Positions 1 to 5,453 of a stretch of 10,224 bases of DNA are shown here, piece by piece. A program made the translations under genes and the position numbers. The notes beneath the pieces are model-generated. The model was not told the origin of the DNA. It worked only from the letters and a program-made list of their open reading frames with translations, and did not search any database. Origin of the DNA: Pseudomonadota bacterium (GTDB lineage: Bacteria > Pseudomonadota > Gammaproteobacteria > Burkholderiales > Gallionellaceae); NCBI GenBank assembly GCA_021847165.1, contig JAJZUH010000063.1, positions 1 through 10,224 on the forward strand, given 5' to 3'. The first letter of the stretch is position 1; each line of letters opens with the position of its first letter.

Positions 1-307
1 GATTGGCCGATAAAGCGACGCTGACCGTGCTGCACGAGACATGGATGGCATCCGCTGCGAGGTGCTCGAGCATGCCGTCCGGCCGCATCACCACGTCTTC
101 AAGCGCCTTGTCGTCAGCCAGCATGGTAAACACTACATCGGCAGCACACGCCTCTCCGATGGTCGCGGCGGCTCTGGCTCCCGCATCGAGCAGCGGCTGC
201 ATGCGTTGTGCGGAACGGTTGTATACGGCGACCTCATATCCGGCCTGACACAGCCTCGATGCCATGCCGCTACCCATATGCCCCAAGCCGATGAATCCTA
301 TCTTCAT
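1..307 (-). CDS. Beta-hydroxyacid dehydrogenase, N-terminal part (cut by window edge)
   Basis: This is the first 102 codons of an NAD(P)-dependent beta-hydroxyacid dehydrogenase (3-hydroxyisobutyrate / 6-phosphogluconate dehydrogenase superfamily); the rest lies beyond the left edge. The protein opens MKIGFIGLGHMGSGMASRL, the Rossmann dinucleotide-binding signature GxGxMG, followed by YNRS at the end of the second strand, where an Arg often favours NADPH. A second beta-alpha unit follows (ADVVFTMLADDKALEDVV), and the visible part reaches HVSCSTVS, equivalent to the family's substrate-binding DxST/SCST signature. The catalytic Lys region is not in the window. The ATG is preceded by GGAGAAGG at good spacing, which fixes the start. 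Known family members reduce semialdehydes such as succinic semialdehyde, glyoxylate or tartronate semialdehyde, or oxidise 3-hydroxyisobutyrate; the substrate cannot be told here. It lies 89 bases after the SDR gene on the same strand and is probably the last visible gene of the arsR-led unit. Confidence 0.9.
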   Translation of the reverse strand, partial: MKIGFIGLGHMGSGMASRLCQAGYEVAVYNRSAQRMQPLLDAGARAAATIGEACAADVVFTMLADDKALEDVVMRPDGMLEHLAADAIHVSCSTVSVALSAN

Positions 308-365
308 GATTCCTTCTCCCGATCAGATGTAATACCGCAGTTCACCCACGAAACCTGTTCCGCAT

Positions 366-386
366 GCCCGAGCCCTTCCGTCGGGC
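366..386 (-). other. Small inverted repeat between SDR and hydroxyacid dehydrogenase genes
   Basis: GCCCGA (366-371) and TCGGGC (381-386) form a perfect 6-base stem around a 9-base loop, 10 bases beyond the SDR stop codon. There is no T-run after it, so it is at best a weak attenuator or an mRNA-processing structure between two genes that are otherwise likely co-transcribed. Chance occurrence is possible in GC-rich sequence. Confidence 0.2.
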
Positions 387-396
387 CTCCCTGCAC

Positions 397-1158
397 TCAG
401 GGATAATCCTGCCGCGTCGGCCTGACCATGATGTCGCTGATATGGACATGCGGTGGCTGGGTCACGATGAAATGAATCGCATTTGCCACATCGATCCCCT
501 GCAACAATGGCCCGAATCTCTCGCCGAAGGTATGCACAAGGTCTTCGCCGTAACCGGCGGCGTCCTGGAAGCCGCTGATCACGATGCCCGGTTCGACCAG
601 CGATACGCGGATGCCTTGGGGCCCCACTTCCCGGCGCAACCCCTCGGCCAGCGCATGCACGGCGAACTTGGTGGCGCCATAGACCGCGCTGAACGGCGAG
701 ATATGCCTGCCGACCACCGATCCGATGATCACGATATCGGCAGCCCGCTGTGGATAGTTCGCTTGCTGCTCCGGCAACATGTTGCGCGCCGCCTTTTGCA
801 GCAACTCCAGGGCCGCGGCCACGTTGAGCCTGAGTATTTCATTGAACCTGGACAAATCGGCATCCTTGACGGAGCCTCCCAGGCCGCGTCCGGCGTTGAC
901 GACCACGATATCTGCCGTCCTCCCGAACCTGTCGGTGGCCGCAGCGAACAACCGATCGAGCACCGCACCTTCAGCCGCATCTCCTGCGATCCCGGCAAAC
1001 GCGCTGCCCAGCTCCTGTTCGAGTGCGTCCAGTTTTACCGCATTGCGACCATTGCCTACGACGCCATAGCCGTTGGCCACAAATTTTCTTGCCGTCGCCT
1101 CCCCGATACCTGACGTGGCCCCGGTGACGATGGCGATACGCGAATGTCCTGCTGCCAT
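397..1158 (-). CDS. Short-chain dehydrogenase/reductase (classical SDR)
   Basis: A 253-residue NAD(P)-dependent oxidoreductase of the classical SDR family, with a typical length of about 250. The cofactor motif TGATSGIG is at residues 12-19, NAG at 88-90, and the catalytic tetrad is complete: Asn112, Ser147, Tyr160 and Lys164 (YGATK). The loop after the second strand has GNGRNAVKL with Arg38, which fits NADP(H) more than NAD(H) because there is no acidic residue at that place. The frame is open upstream to 1215, but the ATG at 1158 has GGGAGG six bases before it and begins just ahead of the first beta strand, so it is chosen. The substrate is unknown; the sequence resembles clan members that reduce small 3-keto or 3-hydroxy acids and ketones, such as YdfG-like enzymes. 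It lies 96 bases after the ene-reductase and 89 before the hydroxyacid dehydrogenase, all on the same strand, so all three are probably made together. Confidence 0.92.
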   Translation of the reverse strand: MAAGHSRIAIVTGATSGIGEATARKFVANGYGVVGNGRNAVKLDALEQELGSAFAGIAGDAAEGAVLDRLFAAATDRFGRTADIVVVNAGRGLGGSVKDADLSRFNEILRLNVAAALELLQKAARNMLPEQQANYPQRAADIVIIGSVVGRHISPFSAVYGATKFAVHALAEGLRREVGPQGIRVSLVEPGIVISGFQDAAGYGEDLVHTFGERFGPLLQGIDVANAIHFIVTQPPHVHISDIMVRPTRQDYP

Positions 1159-1254
1159 GATGATCCTCCCGTTGATCAGGTTGCCGGCCCCCGCCAGGCC
1201 AGACTGCAAAGCCATCTAGAAACCGGCATGGCCGACACTCTATGCGGCCGTGAA

Positions 1255-2334
1255 CTATGCGGTCTCGACCTCCATGGCCTGATAATCGGTATATCCCACC
1301 CGCGGATCCTGCAGGCCATATCCATAGAAGGTCTCGGGATGGAATGAGGCGAGCGGTTTGTTCAATTGCAGACGCCGCGGCAAATCCGGGTTGGAAATGA
1401 AATCCTTGCCAAAGGACACTGCGTCCGCCTCGCCTGCCGCGATCACCTGCTCCGCGGTCTCGCGGTTGAAACCTTCATTGGCGATGAGGACTCCCCGGAA
1501 ACGTTTCTTCAGCTGCGGGCTGATGCGGTTCTCGCCAAGCGACTCCCGTGTGAATATGAATGCGATGCCACGCTTGCCCAATTGTTCAGCCACATATCCG
1601 AAAGTCGCCAGCGGATTCGAATCGCCCATGGTGTGGGCGTCGCCTCTGGGCGCCAGATGCATGCCAACCCGGCCCGCTCCCCAAACCGAAATGACCGCAT
1701 CTGTCACTTCCAGCATCAACCTGGCGCGATTTTCGATCGAACCGCCGTAAGCATCATTCCGCTTGTTCGTACTGTCCTGCAGGAACTGGTCCAGCAGGTA
1801 GCCATTGGCGCCATGAATCTCGACGCCATCGAAGCCGGCCTGCTTCGCATTTTCGGCACCTTTGCGATAAGCCTCAACAATCGACGCAATCTCGGACGTT
1901 TCCAAAGCGCGCGGTGTCACATATTCGCGCTGCGGCCGCAACAGGCTGACATGACCTTGTGGCGCAATTGCACTTGGCGCGACAGGCAATTCTCCGTTCA
2001 GGAAATCGGGATGCGAAATGCGCCCGACATGCCAGAGCTGCAGGAAGATACGTCCGCCGGACGCATGCACTGCCCTGGTAACGAGTTTCCAGCCTTGTAT
2101 CTGCTCGTCCGACCATATTCCCGGTGTATCGGGATAGCCGACCCCCTGGGGAGAAACGGAGGTCGCTTCGCTCAGGATCAATCCCGCCCCGGCGCGTTGC
2201 GCATAATATTCGGCCATCAATCCATTGGGCACCCTGCCAGCGCTTGCACGGCATCGGGTCAGCGGAGCCATCACGATGCGATTGGGAAGATTCAGGTCTC
2301 CGACTTGAATGGGGGTCATCAGCTTGCTCAACAT
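1255..2334 (-). CDS. Old Yellow Enzyme-family FMN ene-reductase (N-ethylmaleimide reductase-like)
   Basis: A 359-residue NAD(P)H:flavin oxidoreductase of the Old Yellow Enzyme family, a TIM barrel that reduces activated C=C bonds (enones, maleimides, nitro-alkenes or nitrate esters) using FMN. The N-terminus reads LMTPIQVGDLNLPNRIVMAP then LTRCRA (Thr26). The active-site pair is His174 and Asn177 with proton donor Tyr179 (HGANGYLLDQF), and Gln99 lies in LQLWHVGRISHP. Numbering runs seven behind PETN reductase around the active site (His181/Asn184/Tyr186 there). Oddities: His226 (VGMHLAP) stands where PETN reductase has FMN-contacting Arg233, and Lys309 (SFGKDF) replaces the usual Arg of FGR. 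An upstream in-frame Met at 2379 would overlap arsR; the ATG at 2334 has AAGGAG five bases before it and is preferred. It begins 19 bases after the arsR stop, so the two are surely co-transcribed. NemA/NemR in E. coli is a parallel pairing, though NemR is a TetR-family protein. Confidence 0.95.
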   Translation of the reverse strand: MLSKLMTPIQVGDLNLPNRIVMAPLTRCRASAGRVPNGLMAEYYAQRAGAGLILSEATSVSPQGVGYPDTPGIWSDEQIQGWKLVTRAVHASGGRIFLQLWHVGRISHPDFLNGELPVAPSAIAPQGHVSLLRPQREYVTPRALETSEIASIVEAYRKGAENAKQAGFDGVEIHGANGYLLDQFLQDSTNKRNDAYGGSIENRARLMLEVTDAVISVWGAGRVGMHLAPRGDAHTMGDSNPLATFGYVAEQLGKRGIAFIFTRESLGENRISPQLKKRFRGVLIANEGFNRETAEQVIAAGEADAVSFGKDFISNPDLPRRLQLNKPLASFHPETFYGYGLQDPRVGYTDYQAMEVETA

Positions 2335-2353
2335 GTTCTCCTTGGGATGGTGT

Positions 2354-2668
2354 TCAAAGATCGGCCTTGATCCGTTCAAGAAACTTGTCGATCAAGGCTT
2401 CATTGCGGGAATAGAAAATCCACTGTCCGACTTTTTGCGGCGTGATCAATCCTGCACGCTGCAAGGTGGCCAGATGCGCCGAAATGGTCGATTGGGAAAG
2501 GTTCGCTTTCTCGAAAATCTTGCCGGCGCAAACCCCCAGCTCAAAGGAATGCAGTTGCGTCGGGAAGGATTTCCTGGGTGTCTTGAGCCACCCGAGTATC
2601 TCCCGGCGCACCGGATGGGCCAGCGCCTTGATGATGTCGTCGATTTCAGGAGCTGATTTTTTTGCCAT
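2354..2668 (-). CDS. ArsR-family winged-helix transcriptional repressor
   Basis: A 104-residue DNA-binding protein of the ArsR/SmtB type, near the family's usual 100-120. After a short tail comes IIKALAHPVRREILGWL (12-28), the classic first helix. Next is SFELGVCAGKIFEKANLSQS (41-60) and TISAHLATLQRAGLI (61-75), the recognition helix, then the wing KVGQWIFYSRNE (79-90). The region equivalent to the arsenic box ELCVCDLC of E. coli ArsR reads ELGVCAGK, so only one cysteine, Cys47, remains, and it is the only Cys in the protein. Metal binding of the classical kind is therefore unlikely, and thiol sensing is possible (inference). The ATG at 2668 is chosen; an in-frame TTG three codons earlier (2677) is an alternative, and neither has a strong Shine-Dalgarno. 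It probably represses its own promoter through the inverted repeat at 2705-2728 and so controls the downstream reductases. Confidence 0.9.
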   Translation of the reverse strand: MAKKSAPEIDDIIKALAHPVRREILGWLKTPRKSFPTQLHSFELGVCAGKIFEKANLSQSTISAHLATLQRAGLITPQKVGQWIFYSRNEALIDKFLERIKADL

Positions 2669-2704
2669 GGTCGTCAAAGGGTTTTGAACGTTTGCGCTGC
2701 AATA

Positions 2705-2728
2705 ATATTTCGTTCAGTTACGAAATAT
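2705..2728. promoter_or_regulatory. Candidate ArsR operator (9-6-9 inverted repeat)
   Basis: ATATTTCGT (2705-2713) and ACGAAATAT (2720-2728) are perfect reverse complements separated by TCAGTT. The site lies 37 bases before the arsR start codon and covers the -10 box and the expected transcription start of the promoter at 2724-2752, so bound repressor would block RNA polymerase. Length and symmetry suit a dimeric ArsR-family protein. That this particular protein binds it is inference. Confidence 0.6.
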
Positions 2729-2752
2729 ATATCGAAGAATATGGAAATACAA
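2724..2752 (-). promoter_or_regulatory. Sigma70-like promoter of the arsR-reductase unit
   Basis: Reading leftwards, TTGTAT (2752-2747) and TATATT (2729-2724) are spaced by exactly 17 bases. Transcription would start near 2717, inside the inverted repeat, giving a leader of about 49 bases before the arsR ATG. The surrounding bases are much richer in A and T than the flanking genes. Confidence 0.5.
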
Positions 2753-2885
2753 GCGAGCAGAACAGTACGGATTCACGCTGGGGAATACGCGAATAGCGGC
2801 CCGCGCATCAGAAGGATCGAATGATCAGACGGGCCGGGATGATGGAGACACGCGCATCCGCGGCGGCCGGCCGGGTGTTCCCGTT

Positions 2886-3935
2886 TCAGAACACGATCGT
2901 TGCGACCAGACCTGCCACAATACCCGTGAGCGCAACGCCGGCAGCGATCACCAGACGTGTACGCAAGTTGAAGACGCGACCGAGCATCGCCAGCGACGGG
3001 AGACTGACGGCAGGCAACGTCATGATGAGCGCTGCGGCAGGCCCGGCCCCCATGCCCAAAGCAAACATCGCCTGCACGATGGGCACCTCGCCGGCTGTGG
3101 GAATGACAAACAGGGTACCCGCAAGCGCCATCGCAATGATCCAGCCGATACTGTCGGGAGCATCCAGCACCGGGAAAAGCCAGGCTCTGGCGGCGCCAAG
3201 CAACAGCACGAGGACAAGATATTCGGGCAGGAGCCTGATCGCCAGGGTCATGAATTCCCGCAGCCAACGCGCCAGCAGGCCACCATTCGCAGAGTCAACC
3301 TCTGGGACAACGTCGTGCTCGACCGCAGCCCTCTCGCCGGCTTCGGCGTAACGCTCAGCCAGATAAGCCACCCCAAGCACCATCGCGATGCCGAACACGA
3401 TCCTGAAGAAGGTCCAGCCCCACCCCAGCACGAATCCCATGAACACCAGAGTCGCCGGATTCAATACCGGATTGGCCATCCACCAGGACACCACACTGCC
3501 GACCGACGCACGGCTTTGCCTCATGCCTGCAGCCACGGGCGCGGCGCAACAGGTGCACATCATGCAGGGAATGGCGAACATGCCGCCCAAGGCGACGCTC
3601 CTGAGGCCGATACGGCCCAGCACCCTGCCAAGCCATTGGCTGGGCAGCAGCACCTTGATACCGGAGCCCAGGACAAGACCGAGCACCAGCGCCTGCCAGA
3701 TCGCCTTGCCGTAGGCCATGGCGTAATCAACTGCCGCACTCCACGATGCAGTTGGTACGGCGGAGGATTTTCCGGAAAGTATCGAATCGCCTATGGCGTG
3801 ATGGCTCTGAGCGACAAACGCCTTGGCATAATAAGGCGCCCATTTGACATAAGCGAACCCGATCACTGCGACAAGGGCAAAAATCATGAATCCCGCATAA
3901 GGAGACAACGTTCTTTCATTCAATCCGGTTCGCAT
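2886..3935 (-). CDS. Membrane permease of the ArsP/DUF318 family
   Basis: A 349-residue integral membrane protein with about eight or nine hydrophobic segments (roughly residues 14-31, 77-95, 113-133, 142-170, 174-192, 232-255, 262-282, 286-310 and 326-348). It looks like the permease family PF03773 (DUF318), of which ArsP is the characterised member: an efflux permease for trivalent organoarsenicals. The marker is the conserved turn AIPCMMCTCCAAP, with Cys124, Cys127, Cys129 and Cys130, followed by WWMANPVLNPATL (151-163), a second family signature. The ATG at 3935 has AAGGAG five bases upstream. It lies on the same strand as arsR but ends 217 bases before that gene, with a separate promoter between, so co-regulation is uncertain. 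Arsenical transport is a family-based guess: many homologues have no known substrate, and some may move metal- or thiol-reactive compounds. Confidence 0.85.
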   Translation of the reverse strand: MRTGLNERTLSPYAGFMIFALVAVIGFAYVKWAPYYAKAFVAQSHHAIGDSILSGKSSAVPTASWSAAVDYAMAYGKAIWQALVLGLVLGSGIKVLLPSQWLGRVLGRIGLRSVALGGMFAIPCMMCTCCAAPVAAGMRQSRASVGSVVSWWMANPVLNPATLVFMGFVLGWGWTFFRIVFGIAMVLGVAYLAERYAEAGERAAVEHDVVPEVDSANGGLLARWLREFMTLAIRLLPEYLVLVLLLGAARAWLFPVLDAPDSIGWIIAMALAGTLFVIPTAGEVPIVQAMFALGMGAGPAAALIMTLPAVSLPSLAMLGRVFNLRTRLVIAAGVALTGIVAGLVATIVF

Positions 3936-4059
3936 GGGAACTCCTTTCGGTCAGAAAGCCGCGCGTGAGGCAGATCGCAGTCGCGGCCGGATGCTTGACC
4001 AGCTTTCCCGCTTGCAACCGTTGCCGTATCGAGTGACGAAAGACATATTCGACTTCTTA

Positions 4060-4821
4060 TCAAAGCACTTGCCAATTGATCTCTCCATCTGGAATCAGCC
4101 TTTCAATTGAAGGTCTTGCGAAAAGATAGCCCTGGAATCGATGAATGCCCATTTTCAGCAGCATATCCAGTTCCTCCTTGCGCTCAACTCCTTCCGCCAC
4201 TACCGCTATTCCGAGCATCTCAGCCGTCCTCAACAAACCGGCGATGATCGCCTGCCGAGGCTTCTCGATATCAACGTTTGCCACAAGGCATCGATCAATC
4301 TTTATCGTGTCAGGTTGAAAATCGGCGAGCAGTGACAATCCCGCATAACCCGCGCCAAAATCATCCAAGGCGGTCTGAAAGTCGTGTGCCTTGTATGTCT
4401 GGATAATGCTGGTGAGATGCGCACGATCAATGATTTGTTCATCCTCGGTAAATTCAAAAGTAATAAGATCGAGCGGGAATTTATGTTCTTGCGCTACTTT
4501 CAGCGTAAGCCTTAGGCAAGCCTCCGGATGATAGACCGCATTGGGCATGAAATTGATATTCAAGCGTCGATCAAGCCCCAAACGAGCCGCGGTTTCGATA
4601 GCCTTGACCCGGCATGCTTGATCAAACGCATATCGATTCTTCTCTGTGACCTGAGCCAGAACGGAAGCCGCTGACTGCCCCTCGTGGCCGCGAACTAGCG
4701 CCTCGTAAGCGTAGATACGCCGCGCAAGAACATCCACCACAGGTTGAAATGCCATGACGAAAGAGAATTGGGCAATGTCTGCACATGCGCCACTGCATTT
4801 GACATCTTTATTATCCGGCAC
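4060..4821 (-). CDS. Stand-alone EAL-domain cyclic-di-GMP phosphodiesterase
   Basis: A 253-residue protein that is essentially one EAL domain, predicted to open cyclic di-GMP to pGpG in the cytoplasm and so to favour motility over biofilm. Catalytic and metal-binding residues appear complete: Glu40 (YEALVRG), Asn90 (NINFMP), Glu123 (FEFTE), Asp153-Asp154 (DDFGAGY), Lys174 (IKID), Glu210 (VVAEGVE) and Gln230 (FQGYLF). Spacings from Glu123 onwards (30, 20, 36, 20) equal those of characterised EAL enzymes. The sequence, with AFQPVVD near the start, resembles the EAL half of BLUF-EAL proteins, but no light-sensing or other partner domain is present. Cys9 and Cys13 in the short N-terminal tail are worth noting. 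The start is GTG, preceded by GGAGAG; a stop codon lies six codons upstream in frame. Parts of the gene look poorer in G+C than recJ or lysC, which may mean transfer. The permease follows after 124 bases. Confidence 0.93.
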   Translation of the reverse strand: MPDNKDVKCSGACADIAQFSFVMAFQPVVDVLARRIYAYEALVRGHEGQSAASVLAQVTEKNRYAFDQACRVKAIETAARLGLDRRLNINFMPNAVYHPEACLRLTLKVAQEHKFPLDLITFEFTEDEQIIDRAHLTSIIQTYKAHDFQTALDDFGAGYAGLSLLADFQPDTIKIDRCLVANVDIEKPRQAIIAGLLRTAEMLGIAVVAEGVERKEELDMLLKMGIHRFQGYLFARPSIERLIPDGEINWQVL

Positions 4822-4945
4822 CGATCTCTCCGTTTCTTATCTTGCTGCCATGCTTTTTCGCCATTCATCTTACAGCCTTTATTCAGCCGCCCGATAACCA
4901 TGGGAATGTGCGGGTTTTGAATGCGGCGCACCATGATCAGACCGC

Positions 4946-4975
4946 TTTATATTAGCCAGGCAGCGATTCCTTCAA
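4946..4975 (-). promoter_or_regulatory. Possible promoter of the EAL gene
   Basis: Reading leftwards, TTGAAG (4975-4970) and TATAAA (4951-4946) are spaced 18 bases apart. The leader to the GTG start at 4821 would be roughly 118 bases. This is consensus matching only. Confidence 0.35.
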
Positions 4976-5173
4976 TTTCTGAATTTCGGCCCCTGCGATA
5001 TTCTACAGTCGCCGCGAGCGAATAACGCGGCCTAAATATCACTGGATAAGCTGCTTGCCGCAGATCCCCCCGCAGCCAAGAGTTGCCTGAATATTCTGGC
5101 AGATGAGATTGTTGTGCAGGACAAGACCGCCGCCATCAGGAGCGGTTATGCGGCCATGGCGGAAACGATGCGG

Positions 5174-5213
5174 AAAATAAAAATGGGCACCTTGAATCAA
5201 GTGCCCACTTTTA
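5174..5213 (-). terminator. Intrinsic terminator after the tRNA pair (possibly bidirectional)
   Basis: TGGGCAC (5184-5190) and GTGCCCA (5201-5207) pair perfectly around a 10-base loop that is itself partly self-complementary (TTGAATCAA). On the minus strand the hairpin is followed by ATTTTTATTTT, an excellent T-run, ending transcription of lysC/tRNA-Ser/tRNA-Arg. On the plus strand a shorter run (CTTTTAT) follows, so it may also stop rightward transcription. Confidence 0.85.
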
Positions 5214-5221
5214 TATGTGAC

Positions 5222-5298
5222 TGGCGCGCCCGAAGAGATTCGAACTCCTGACCCCTTGGTTCGTAGCCAAGTACTCTATCCAGCTGAGCTACGGGCGC
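5222..5298 (-). tRNA. tRNA-Arg (anticodon ACG)
   Basis: A 77-base tRNA with encoded CCA. The acceptor stem is GCGCCCG with CGGGCGC, then discriminator G and CCA. The D-arm region is TAGCTCAGCTGGATAGAG. The anticodon arm is CTTGG-CTACGAA-CCAAG, giving anticodon ACG (read as ICG after deamination, decoding CGT/CGC/CGA). The T-arm has GTTCGAATC. It lies 15 bases after tRNA-Ser on the same strand, so both are cut from one transcript. Confidence 0.97.
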
Positions 5299-5313
5299 GT
5301 GTTTATTGCTATG

Positions 5314-5408
5314 TGGCGGAGAGGGAGGGATTCGAACCCTCGATACAAGTTTTAGTCTCGTATGCTCCCTTAGCAGGGGAGTGCCTTCGACCTCTCGGCC
5401 ACCTCTCC
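5314..5408 (-). tRNA. tRNA-Ser (anticodon GCT)
   Basis: A 95-base class II tRNA with encoded CCA and a long variable arm. The acceptor stem GGAGAGG pairs with CCTCTCC, then G and CCA. The anticodon loop CTGCTAA in the stem CTCCC/GGGAG gives anticodon GCT, decoding AGC and AGT. The T-arm contains GTTCGAATC. It is the first gene of the short tRNA transcript, whose promoter lies just upstream. Confidence 0.97.
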
Positions 5409-5419
5409 GAAGGCCGCGA

Positions 5420-5448
5420 ATGATACTGATTAGAGGCTAGGCGGTCAA
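5420..5448 (-). promoter_or_regulatory. tRNA-operon promoter with GC-rich discriminator
   Basis: Reading leftwards, TTGACC (5448-5443) and TATCAT (5425-5420) are spaced exactly 17 bases apart, followed by TCGCGGCC. The GC-rich stretch between -10 and start is typical of stringently controlled stable-RNA promoters. The transcript would start only about five bases before mature tRNA-Ser. The -35 box sits five bases beyond the lysC stop, so the tRNAs can be expressed independently of lysC; read-through from lysC is also possible because no terminator intervenes. Confidence 0.6.
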
Positions 5449-5453
5449 ACGTT

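Larger units (their letters stand above)
4822..5221. other. Gene-poor stretch between the EAL gene and tRNA-Arg
   Basis: No intact gene is supported here. The right end holds the tRNA terminator (5174-5213), and a candidate promoter for the EAL gene lies at 4946-4975. From 5036 rightwards the plus strand has an open frame without a proper start that reads like the tail of a protein (LDKLLAADPPAAKSCLN, then ILADEIVVQDKTAAI), immediately preceded by a TAA stop. It may be a decayed gene fragment. Base composition is mixed. Confidence 0.5.

Noticed and set aside
364..1113. Long plus-strand frame opposite the SDR gene
   Set aside because: The minus strand has a complete SDR with catalytic tetrad; the opposite frame has no recognisable protein character.
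1366..2370. 334-codon plus-strand frame opposite the ene-reductase
   Set aside because: It is open because of GC-rich codon bias on the minus strand; the composition is not protein-like and the true gene is clear.
2864..2873. CGGCCGGCCG palindrome after the permease gene
   Set aside because: It has no loop and no T-run, so it is not a terminator; short GC palindromes are expected by chance here.
3315..3968. 217-codon plus-strand frame opposite the permease
   Set aside because: The His/Gly/Arg-rich translation is typical of antisense to a membrane protein; the minus strand gene has a good ribosome binding site and family motifs.
3958..3987. GCCGCG / CGCGGC inverted repeat upstream of the permease
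   Set aside because: A six-base stem with an 18-base loop and no T-run; likely chance in GC-rich sequence.
4026..4052. Possible second ArsR-type operator upstream of the permease
   Set aside because: Only pieces such as TTTCGT and TCGATA resemble the arsR palindrome, and there is no proper symmetry.
5222..5245. Duplicated tRNA-Arg 3' end as attachment site
   Set aside because: No second copy longer than about eight bases was found in the window.
5217..5423. Plus-strand frame with EGFEPS-like peptide across both tRNAs
   Set aside because: It is the antisense of tRNA-Arg and tRNA-Ser; such peptides are a well-known false protein call over tRNA T-arms.
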